DNA of 64,000 nucleotides. Origin: Blepharisma stoltei (Eukaryota; Ciliophora; Heterotrichea; Heterotrichida; Blepharismidae). Positions 55,322 through 64,000 of this stretch are shown here, in pieces (within the stretch, counting starts at the first letter, position 1; every line of letters begins with the position of its first letter). The stretch covers positions 1,332,921-1,396,920 of the forward strand of contig CAJZBQ010000018.1 in assembly GCA_914767885.1 (NCBI GenBank). The letters are read 5' to 3'. Made by a program: the position numbers and the translations under genes. The notes under the pieces are model-generated. The model worked only from the letters and a program-made list of their open reading frames with translations, was not told the origin of the DNA and ran no database searches.

Positions 55322-57764
55322 ATGGTCTCAAAAAGGCAGCTTGAAAAAGAGAAAAAGTATTTAGCTAACTCCCCCCCCCCCTCCGTGAGCGAACAAAAAA
55401 ATTTTGTTCGCTCACGGAGGGGGGTTAATTTTTTTTTTTAAAAAAAATTTATATATAAATTTTATAAAAAATATTTTTTTTTCGAAATTTAAAAAAATCC
55501 TAATTTGCAAAAATTGGGAAGCAAATATTAATTTAATTTGCAAAATTTATATGTTTTAAAACGCAATTTGTTTAAAATTAAACAGAATTAGCTCTAGATT
55601 TCATTATACTAATTATCACTTATATATCAAAATTTTTTTCCATTAAAATTTTTTTTCTATTAAAAAAATTTTTGTTCACTCACGGAGGGTGGGTTTTTGG
55701 TCAAAAAATGGCGATTTTTCTAATGGTTTTGTTCGCTCACGGAGGGGGGGGGGGGGGAGTAAGAAAAGAAAAGATAAAAAGAAAAAGGCAAAAAAAGTTG
55801 ACACAGTTTCACTAAAAACACCTGAAAATGAAGAAAATCAGCCTCAAGAAAGTATTGAAATTATAGATAATGATATTGATACTTATCTGCAAGAAAATAG
55901 CATTGATCCCGCTTTTCATGAAGTTTTCAAAAAATTCTATGCCGAGCCAGCCATTCAACAAGAAAGTGAGCCACAAGAAGAATCTCAACAAGAGCAAGAA
56001 ATCGCACAAGAGACTATTTTAAGTAAGAAAAAATTAAGAAAACTCGCAAGACCTTCTATTTTCCAATTAAAGCAAGCTGTGAAGCGCCCAGAAGTCGTGG
56101 AATGGGTAGACACCACTGCAAAAGACCCCAGTTTTTTGGTGTACTTAAAGTCATACAAAAATACAGTCCAAGTCCCAAAGCACTGGTCTCACTCCCCCCC
56201 CTTTAAATTGGAACAAAATATCGGTAAAATTTCCACTTTTTTTGTAAATTAGCCCCCCTTTAAATTGGAACAAAATTTAATTTTATAAAAAAAAATTATA
56301 TATAATTTTTATCTAAAAAGTTTTAATATAAATTAAATGTTTCTTATTAACTAAAATTAAAAATTTAGTTATATCTTGCTCTTTTTTAAAGATAAAAGTA
56401 TAAAGAGCATCTTATTTAAATAAATTTATTATCCTTGATTGTAAATTTTAAAAAAAAATTAAATTGTTTTTTTTTTAAAAATTTTCAAAAAAATTTTTGT
56501 TTTTTTTGATAAAAATGATATTTTTTGTTTAAATAGTTTTGATATAAATTCAATAGGAATTCTTTATAAAATTTAAAAATTTACTTATTTCTTACTTTAT
56601 TTTAAAGAATAGAGTATATAATAGCATCTTATTTAAACAAAATTAGCACTTTGATCGATAAATTTTCTAAATATGTGTTTTTTTAATTTTTTTTTTATCA
56701 ATAAAAATAATAATTTTTGTGTAAATAATTTTGATACCAATTAATAGTGGCGTATTAACTAATAATAAAAATTTAGTTATATCTTGCTTCGTTTTAAAGG
56801 ATAAAGAGTAAATAGCGTTTTATTAAACAATTTATTAATCTAATTCGATAAGTTTTGGAAATTTTTTTTTTTTAAATTTTTATATTTTATAAAAAATTTT
56901 ATATTGATATTTTTTAAAAAAAAAAATTAACCCCCCTTTAAATTGGAACAAAAATTTTTAGTTCCAATTTAGAGGGGGGGGAGTCAGAAGAAAAAATTCC
57001 TCCAAATGAAGAGAGGCACCGAAAAAATGCCTTTTACACTGCCAGACTTTATTGAAGCCACAGGTATTACTAAAATCAGAGCACAGATGAGAGAAAGAGA
57101 TGCGGGAAAACTATTAAAGCAAAGAATGAGAGAAAGAATGAACCCAAAATTAGGGAGGCTTGATATAGACTATCAAATTCTTCATGATGCATTTTTTAAG
57201 CACCAAACTAAGCCAAAAATGACGATCCATGGCGACTTATATCATGAAGGCAAAGAAAATGAGCTTAAAATGAGGGTTTATAGGCCAGGCCAACTAAGTG
57301 ATGAACTGAAGCTTGCACTTGGGATGCCTGAAGGGTGCCCACCACCTTGAATTATAAACATGCAGAGGTTTGGGCCGCCTCCTGCGTATCCTCACTTAAG
57401 AATTCCTGGCTTAAATGCCCCAATACCTGAAGGTGCACAATTCGGCTATCAAATGGGAGGATGGGGAAACCCAGAAAGCGGGATTTATGGAAATACCTTA
57501 AACAATAATGGCAATAACCCTGAGATACCTAATAAAAAGAAACATTGGGGGGAGCTTGAAGATGAAATTGAGATTGAAGAAGAGTCTGAGGGAGAAGAAT
57601 CCCCAGAAGATACGTCAACTTTTATCAGAAATACTGCATTTTCTGGGTTCTCTGATTTGACACCACTTATTATCGACCAAAAACAGATGATTGCAGGCAC
57701 ACAAACTACTGTTGGATATGAAACTCCAGCACCAGTCGAAATTAAGAAAAAAATAAATAAATAA
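55322..57764 (+). CDS. SF3B2: Splicing factor 3b subunit 2 (SF3b145)
   Basis: Segments 55322-55368, 55763-56191 and 56987-57764 sum to 1,254 nt (417 aa). After a basic start (MVSKRQLEKEKKYLAKKRKD) come the DUF382 region (RPEVVEWVDTTAKDP, VPKHWSQKKKFLQMKRGTEK), RLDIDYQILHDAFFK, LTIHGDLYYEGKE-like MTIHGDLYHEGKE and PPPWIINMQRFGPPPAYP with the PSP domain. Trp in PPPW is TGA. SF3B2 is part of U2 snRNP. Two MITE-type IESs split the gene, one only 47 bp after the start. Confidence 0.96.
55369..55762. mobile_element. TNA-MITE in SF3B2 5' end (394 bp, TAA)
   Basis: TAA at 55366-55368 and 55760-55762. Precise removal gives TTA GCT AAG AAA AGA, providing the start codon and first 15 residues. It mirrors the copy at 54755, with only about 210 bp between. 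Confidence 0.92.
56192..56986. mobile_element. TNA-MITE subfamily C in SF3B2 (795 bp, TCA)
   Basis: CTCCCCCCC...GGGGGGGGAG ends, but with TTTAAATTGGAAC as the inverted-repeat core. TCA at 56189-56191 and 56984-56986. The interior is extremely AT-rich, with internal repeats of TATCTTGCT...TTTTAAAG. Removal gives TGG TCT CAG AAG AAA, matching human HWCFKRKYLQGKRG. No TA at the junction. Confidence 0.92.
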
Positions 57765-57857
57765 GTGAAATACCTCGTTTTAATGCTAAATTCAAATAAA
57801 TTTAAATATCCTAACTATTTTCTAATTTTATCGAAAACCAACTTATCCTTATTTATC

Positions 57858-58919
57858 TTAATTTGTGTTTTGGCTACTTCAGTAAGAAGTAAACAAAAAG
57901 CTTTCATTTTTGACCGGCACATTAAGTGTATCCTTATGTTCTATAGGTCTGAACCCAGATTCCCCAAGATGTTCAAACATTCATGAGTTTCCAAGTCCTC
58001 CAACACTTCCAACCGACATAACGCTCATAGTGCTTTTCATAATAGAGTATTCTTCCAAGTTGCTATTTGGTATCAGCATTGAATCTAGCCTTTTTAGTAG
58101 TGGATTATCTTGCATTTCTTCTGGCTCTTCTTCACTATTTGCTTCTTTTGCTTCAAAATTCTCAGGCAGACATGAAGTAGTTGACGACATCACAGATTCT
58201 TCAAAAAATGAACTGTGAATGCTACTAGGGATTTTTACTTCTGGGGCCCCTTCTGTTTCATGCTGATATGGAGGAGCCATGTCAAGGATATCATCCACAT
58301 AATAATTATAATTTGTCAGTTCCTCGTCCTTTAATTCTATAGCAGGTTTTGTTAAAACCCTAAAGCTGTCGTTTATATCTTGAAGCCTGATTTTCAGATG
58401 ATTTTTGTTCTTATCAAGCCAATAATGATAAGCGCGCGAAAACTGAGGGAACTTTATTGATAAATAAGCAAAAAACAGGTCCATTGAGTCGTTTAGATAA
58501 GCTTTTATAGCATAAGCTGTAATAAAAAGAATAATTTTCAGAGGTAAAGCAGCTTGAGTCCAGGCAAATCTTTTTAAGTAAATATTTCAGACGATAATTT
58601 CAAAATCATTGAACATCATTTCTTGTGTGGTTTCTGATATTAATATAAGCAATGGGTATTGCATAAATTCTCATGGAATTGCAGGGTCTGCCACAACTCT
58701 TCTCAGAATTATATGATTTCTGTGGCTAATTTTATATTCCTGGCGCAATCTTGTATAATCAGCGAACAGCAAGGTTTGTTTCTTCAGATGTTCTTCTTGT
58801 TCAACGGTCAGGTGAGCCTGAGGTTTTAATGGCACTGGGGCATGGAGTAAATTAATTGGTGGGTCTTTTTCTTTTTTCTTTCTAAGAGACCTTCTAACAG
58901 GTATGGAAGGATTTTTCAT
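57858..58919 (-). CDS. Hypothetical protein with basic N-terminus and acidic tail
   Basis: 353 aa, open with TGA as Trp and ending TAA. The N-terminus is very basic (RRSLRKKKEKD), the centre has amphipathic to hydrophobic segments (ALPLKIILFITAYAIKAYL) and the C-terminal third is acidic and Ser-rich. No domain recognised. Its stop lies 94 bp from the convergent SF3B2 stop. Confidence 0.65.
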
Positions 58920-59053
58920 TCTATTCTTTTCTGATATTTATAAATAATTATTTGATATTATTCTAGCAGAAGCCCTGGGCTTAAAATATTTTAGATTTTT
59001 GAGGCAAGTTTTGTGTTAATAATAATAAGAAAAATATTGGAATTTTATTAAAT

Positions 59054-60605
59054 TTAGCCTAATTCAGCACCTTTGGTTTCTGGTAATTTCATACAGAGAA
59101 GACCAGAGGAGATACTTCCGATAGAACAGATAAGAATAGATATGGTTAGCCCTCCAGGCATTCCTAAAAGTACTCCAATTATTGCTGGCGTTACAACACC
59201 TGCGAATTTATTCCAAGAATTAGTCCATCCTACAGCGATTGATCTGACTTCTGTAGGAAAAAACTCAGCTATCATTGTATATAGTGCAGAATAGCCTAAA
59301 TAGTTAAAAAAGAACATCAGTGAAGAAAATACTACAAGGAGTGGATAGCTGTCTGCGCTGTAAAATAAAAATATAAGAACCCCCATAATCAAAAATGATA
59401 TAGAAATTGTCCATCTTCTCCCCAGCCTTGTTTCTACAAGATAAGTTGACAAAAAGATCCCAGGAATACCTACAGACTGTTGAATAATTAAAGTATAATA
59501 TAATTGTGTATCCCCTGACACTTTCCCTCCTACTTTGTCCAAAAATATAGGCATAAATGACGCCATTGTGCTATAAGCGATTTCTACCAGCATAAGTGTC
59601 TATATATTCTTTACAAACGTAAAAAGTAATGTGTATTTAATGTATTTTTTCCCTAGTATCATTTTCAGAGAATCCTTAGTATTTGCTTTATGGACAAGCC
59701 TTTCTCTAGTCCCTTCACCTTTTAAAGATTCACTAAGCCTTGACTCTTCGATTTGTACCTCGAATTTTGGCTTAATGTCTGATCTGTTTATTCTTGCAAT
59801 GTTGCTATATGTTTTTTACCATAAAACCTTTTCACTTTCATCGTCTCTATGGTGAATCAATAGATATCTTGAAGATTCATATAAAAATAACCTGGGAACC
59901 CAATTAATAAACTCTATAATCGCGCCACAAAAAGTGACGATTCTTCAGATTTCTATGTCAAAAAATCCAGATACTGTAAAGATCAAAGCAATTAGAGATG
60001 CCCCGATTGCTCCGACTATTCAGCAAGCTGAAATGAGGACTAAAGTTCATCTTTTTTTAGGTGGGCATGCTTCAAGATAAGACGGGCCACCTGTTGCTAG
60101 TTCTCCTCCAGCTCCTAGACCTTCTATAAAAAGTATGCTATATAAAGAAAATTAGCCTCAAGATTGAAAAATCAAGTCTTAATTTTATTTAAAAATTACT
60201 TTTGGCTAAAAAAATTTTTTTTTTATTTATTGTCAGCTGTGTAAATGGTATTAGCATTGCGTAATTCTGTGAAAAAGTCAACAGCAATGCTCCAATTACA
60301 CTCATAATCCCTGAGATTTTAAAAGCGTAAACTCTTCCATATCGATCTCCTATTAAGCCTAAAATTGCAGAGCCTAGAAAAATTCCTGACATATGAGCTG
60401 TATTAATTAAACCGACTTCATAAGACTCCAGATCTCACTCGTCTTTAGCGCTTCTCATTAGAAATGAAACTGCGGTGCTCAAATAAGTTATTGAAAACCA
60501 AGCTCCTCCACATACGATAAAATTAAAAGTTGAGTATTTCCCCCAGCCAATTGAGTCAAGGAAGATATTTATTTGTTGAACCTTTTGATTCTCTTCGTCT
60601 GACAT
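59054..60605 (-). CDS. Major facilitator superfamily transporter (SV2/sugar-transporter-like)
   Basis: Segments 60605-60228, 60142-59615 and 59599-59054 (one 85-bp IES, one 15-nt intron) give 483 aa. Twelve helices in two halves are visible. The A-motif GLIGDRYGRVYAFK lies after TM2 and the second-half equivalent ETRLGRRWTIS is present; FIEGLGAGGELATGGPSYLEACPPKKR matches the PESPR-like loop of sugar/organic-cation carriers. The substrate is not deducible. Many Trp are TGA. It is the last gene before the telomere. Confidence 0.88.
59600..59614 (-). other. 15-nt intron in MFS gene
   Basis: Coding strand GTAAAGAATATATAG, with an in-frame TAG; removal joins LLFTF to TLMLVEIAY. Confidence 0.88.
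60143..60227 (-). mobile_element. Short TA-flanked IES in MFS gene (85 bp)
   Basis: Insert with in-frame stops. Leaving one TA gives ACA ATA TAT AGC ATA, restoring a continuous helix FTQLTIYSILFIEGLGAGG of normal MFS length. Confidence 0.8.
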
Positions 60606-61303
60606 GCAATTTTAACTATAAATATTCTGTTGCATATTTTAATGCAATAAAAAATAAATTCCAAAGAAATAATGAATAGTTCAGAAAAACGCTAAGTATT
60701 AATTGATATTAATGATTATTATAAAAGCTTGATTAGCTATTAAAGAAGTGTTTGCAAATAATTACAAATTAGGATTAATTAGCAAAGTAAATTAATTTTT
60801 AAATCTAATTTACTAAATTTATTAGACCAGGTAAGGCCTGTTGTGATTGCCCAAAAAACTCCTATGATATATGCCATTATTGAAGCATAAGTAGATATGA
60901 TAAGGTAACCCATAGAAAAAATAATCAAGCATTTCCTAAATTAAGCAAAATTGTAGTGTGAGCACTTTTAGGGACTTTTTTAAATAGACTGCCATTATTT
61001 TATTGAGGAAATGCACAAGTTCTATCCAATTCTAATTTGTTCAACAATTAAACAGAATTAGCTTGAGGTTTCATTATATTAATTATCACTTATATATCAA
61101 AATTTTTATCTATTGAAAAAATTTTTGTTCGCAACTCTAACTTCAAAAATCATACCCGAATATAAATGAGTAATCGCACACTAGTTGATAATAGTCTTTT
61201 ATTTTATTCTAACCAAATTTTATTTAAATCTGCATTTTTTGGAGTAGTTCAATACGGTCTCGGCCTAATAAGTCGTTAATAAAATTGATATCTGTTTCAG
61301 AAA
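60606..61303. other. Gene-free subtelomeric region
   Basis: About 700 bp, AT-rich, no ORF. Its only recognisable item is a MITE relic (61034-61132). Confidence 0.6.
61034..61132. repeat. Relic of TNA-MITE
   Basis: Matches the internal part of the CTCCC MITE family (AAACAGAATTAGCT, TTTCATTATA, AATTATCACTTATATATC, then TTTTTGTTCGC). Both termini and the duplications are missing. Confidence 0.7.
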
Positions 61304-64000
61304 GGTGTTAGGGTGTTAGGGTGTTAGGGTGTTAGGGTGTTAGGGTGTTAGGGTGTTAGGGTGTTAGGGTGTTAGGGTGTTAGGGTGTTAGGGTGTTAGG
61401 GTGTTAGGGTGTTAGGGTGTTAGGGTGTTAGGGTGTTAGGGTGTTAGGGTGTTAGGGTGTTAGGGTGTTAGGGTGTTAGGGTGTTAGGGTGTTAGGGTGT
61501 TAGGGTGTAGGGTGTTAGGGTGTTAGGGTGTTAGGGTGTTAGGGTGTTAGGGTGTTAGGGTGTTAGGGTGTTAGGGTGTTAGGGTGTTAGGGTGTTAGGG
61601 TGTTAGGGTGTTAGGGTGTTAGGGTGTTAGGGTGTTAGGGTGTTAGGGGTGTTAGGGTGTTAGGGTGTTAGGGTGTTAGGGTGTTAGGGTGTTAGGGTGT
61701 TAGGGTGTTAGGGTGTTAGGGTGTTAGGGTGTTAGGGTGTTAGGGTGTTAGGGTGTTAGGGTGTTAGGGTGTTAGGGTGTTAGGGTGTTAGGGTGTTAGG
61801 GTGTTAGGGTGTTAGGGTGTTAGGGTGTTAGGGTGTTAGGGTGTTAGGGTGTTAGGGTGTTAGGGTGTTAGGGTGTTAGGGTGTTAGGGTGTTAGGGTGT
61901 TAGGGTGTTAGGGTGTTAGGGTGTTAGGGTGTTAGGGTGTTAGGGTGTTAGGGTGTTAGGGTGTTAGGGTGTTAGGGTGTTAGGGTGTTAGGGTGTTAGG
62001 GTGTTAGGGTGTTAGGGTGTTAGGGTGTTAGGGTGTTAGGGTGTTAGGGTGTTAGGGTGTTAGGGTGTTAGGGTGTTAGGGTGTTAGGGTGTTAGGGTGT
62101 TAGGGTGTTAGGGTGTTAGGGTGTTAGGGTGTTAGGGTGTTAGGGTGTTAGGGTGTTAGGGTGTTAGGGTGTTAGGGTGTTAGGGTGTTAGGGTGTTAGG
62201 GTGTTAGGGTGTTAGGGTGTTAGGGTGTTAGGGTGTTAGGGTGTTAGGGTGTTAGGGTGTTAGGGTGTTAGGGTGTTAGGGTGTTAGGGTGTTAGGGTGT
62301 TAGGGTGTTAGGGTGTTAGGGGTGTTAGGGTGTTAGGGTGTTAGGGTGTTAGGGTGTTAGGGTGTTAGGGTGTTAGGGTGTTAGGGTGTTAGGGTGTTAG
62401 GGTGTTAGGGTGTTAGGGTGTTAGGGTGTTAGGGTGTTAGGGTGTTAGGGTGTTAGGGTGTTAGGGTGTTAGGGTGTTAGGGTGTTAGGGTGTTAGGGTG
62501 TTAGGGTGTTAGGGTGTTAGGGTGTTAGGGTGTTAGGGTGTTAGGGTGTTAGGGTGTTAGGGTGTTAGGGTGTTAGGGTGTTAGGGTGTTAGGGTGTTAG
62601 GGTGTTAGGGTGTTAGGGTGTTAGGGTGTTAGGGTGTTAGGGTGTTAGGGTGTTAGGGTGTTAGGGTGTTAGGGTGTTAGGGTGTTAGGGTGTTAGGGTG
62701 TTAGGGTGTTAGGGTGTTAGGGTGTTAGGGTGTTAGGGTGTTAGGGTGTTAGGGTGTTAGGGTGTGTTAGGGTGTTAGGGTGTTAGGGTGTTAGGGTGTT
62801 AGGGTGTTAGGGTGTTAGGGTGTTAGGGTGTTAGGGTGTTAGGGTGTTAGGGTGTTAGGGTGTTAGGGTGTTAGGGTGTTAGGGTGTTAGGGTGTTAGGG
62901 TGTTAGGGTGTTAGGGTGTTAGGGTGTTAGGGTGTTAGGGTGTTAGGGTGTTAGGGTGTTAGGGTGTTAGGGTGTTAGGGTGTTAGGGTGTTAGGGTGTT
63001 AGGGTGTTAGGGTGTTAGGGTGTTAGGGTGGTGTTAGGGTGTTAGGGTGTTAGGGTGTTAGGGTGTTAGGGTGTTAGGGTGTTAGGGTGTTAGGGTGTTA
63101 GGGTGTTAGGGTGTTAGGGTGTTAGGGTGTTAGGGTGTTAGGGTGTTAGGGTGTTAGGGTGTTAGGGTGTTAGGGTGTTAGGGTGTTAGGGTGTTAGGGT
63201 GTTAGGGTGTTAGGGTGTTAGGGTGTTAGGGTGTTAGGGTGTTAGGGTGTTAGGGTGTTAGGGTGTTAGGGGTGTTAGGGTGTTAGGGTGTTAGGGTGTT
63301 AGGGTGTTAGGGTGTTAGGGTGTTAGGGTGTTAGGGTGTTAGGGTGTTAGGGTGTTAGGGTGTTAGGGTGTTAGGGTGTTAGGGGTGTTAGGGTGTTAGG
63401 GTGTTAGGGTGTTAGGGTGTTAGGGTGTTAGGGTGTTAGGGTGTTAGGGTGTTAGGGTGTTAGGGTGTTAGGGTGTTAGGGTGTTAGGGTGTTAGGGTGT
63501 TAGGGTGTTAGGGTGTTAGGGTGTTAGGGTGTTAGGGTGTTAGGGTGTTAGGGTGTTAGGGTGTTAGGGTGTTAGGGTGTTAGGGTGTTAGGGTGTTAGG
63601 GTGTTAGGGTGTTAGGGTGTTAGGGTGTTAGGTGTTAGGGTGTTAGGGTGTTAGGGTGTTAGGGTGTTAGGTGTTAGGGTGTTAGGGTGTTAGGGTGTTA
63701 GGGTGTTAGGGTGTTAAGGGGTTAGGGTGTTAGGGTGTTAGGGTGTTTGGGTGTTAGGGTGTTAGGGGTGTTAGGGTGTTAGGGTGTTAGGGTGTTAGGG
63801 TGTTAGGGTGTTAGGGTGTTAGGGTGTTAGGGTGTTGGGTGTTAGGGTGTTAGGGTGTTAGGGTGTTAGGGTGTTAGGGTGTTAGGGGTGTTAGGGTGTT
63901 AGGGTGTTAGGGTGTTAGGGTGTTAGGGTGTTAGGGTGTTAGGGTGTTAGGGTGTTAGGGTGTTAGGGTGTTAGGGTGTTAGGGTGTTAGGGTGTTAGTG
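61304..64000 (+). repeat. Telomeric array (TTAGGGTG)n
   Basis: About 2.7 kb of 8-bp units, roughly 335 copies, G-rich strand running 5'->3' towards the right end, so this is the right chromosome end. Equivalent to CCCTAACA on the other strand, the heterotrich telomere repeat. Sporadic variants occur: an extra G (for example near 61647 and 62322), a lost T (61508), GTG insertions (62764, 63030), and a variant cluster at 63630-63840 (TTAAGGGG, TTTGGG). The array continues to the window edge. Confidence 0.95.

Noticed and set aside
4397-60392. Reading TGA as a stop, which would break most genes into short pieces
   Set aside because: In-frame TGA falls on conserved Trp positions (PRP3 EIEWWD, SF3B2 PPPW, RCC1 and Kelch repeats), and flanking frames continue with family-matching protein.
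61304-64000. Internal satellite or CRISPR-like array
   Set aside because: Uniform 8-bp units without spacers, correct G-strand orientation towards the end and heterotrich-type sequence indicate telomere.

Overview
The window reads as germline (micronuclear) chromosome-end DNA of a heterotrich ciliate, most likely Blepharisma. Four signs point there. (1) TGA sits in frame at conserved Trp positions in many genes (PRP3, SF3B2, TIM17-neighbour genes, Kelch/RCC1 proteins), while TAA/TAG end them. (2) Introns are only 15-16 nt, GT...AG. (3) The right 2.7 kb is a telomere-type (TTAGGGTG)n array, i.e. CCCTAACA on the C-strand. (4) At least twenty conserved genes are broken by AT-rich or inverted-repeat inserts whose exact removal restores frame and family-conserved protein, as expected of internal eliminated sequences (IESs). 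Genus is inferred from the code, telomere and intron size, not from a marker gene.

Layout. 1-4.4 kb: RFT1 fragment, a structured ncRNA candidate, an EFHC1-like DM10 protein and a PAP2 phosphatase. 4.4-12.1 kb (minus): a kinesin split by a 3-kb long-inverted-repeat element and a nested insert, then ABCE1. 12.4-24.5 kb: PRP3, a glutamate-receptor-like channel, an LZTR1-like Kelch-BTB protein, a large leucine-rich protein, and a CNNM-type protein. 25-35.9 kb: DHHC acyltransferase, TIM17, a cold-shock-domain protein, a secreted SET-like protein, a pseudokinase, small membrane proteins, a dual-specificity phosphatase and NMD3. 36-41 kb: three tandem paralogues of an unknown family, heavily loaded with IESs. 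41.7-43.3 kb: a TIR element carrying its own ORF. 43.3-60.6 kb: RCC1-coiled-coil protein, ankyrin-DHHC, LRR-EF-hand protein, GTPBP1-like GTPase, RPL5, SF3B2, an unknown protein and an MFS transporter. 60.6-64 kb: gene-free subtelomere and telomere.

The genes are unrelated housekeeping and ciliary genes packed tightly on both strands (some stop codons 2-20 bp apart); no operon logic is apparent. The special content is the insert population. It falls into several classes: short TA-flanked IESs (74-146 bp, lengths roughly 10 bp apart); a MITE-like family with CTCCC...GGGAG ends and 3-bp TNA duplications; GC-rich 220-240 bp palindromes with TATAG ends; GC-richer 450-480 bp inserts in PRP3; a 3,022-bp element with 1.06-kb inverted repeats and a 9-bp target duplication; and a 1.6-kb TIR element with an ORF and a 6-bp duplication. 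Several of these leave no TA at the junction, which matters for any model in which excision needs TA ends.

All coordinates of joined genes were obtained by hand: segments were accepted when the joined protein matched the family and the summed coding length was divisible by three. Family names come from recognised motifs, not database searches.
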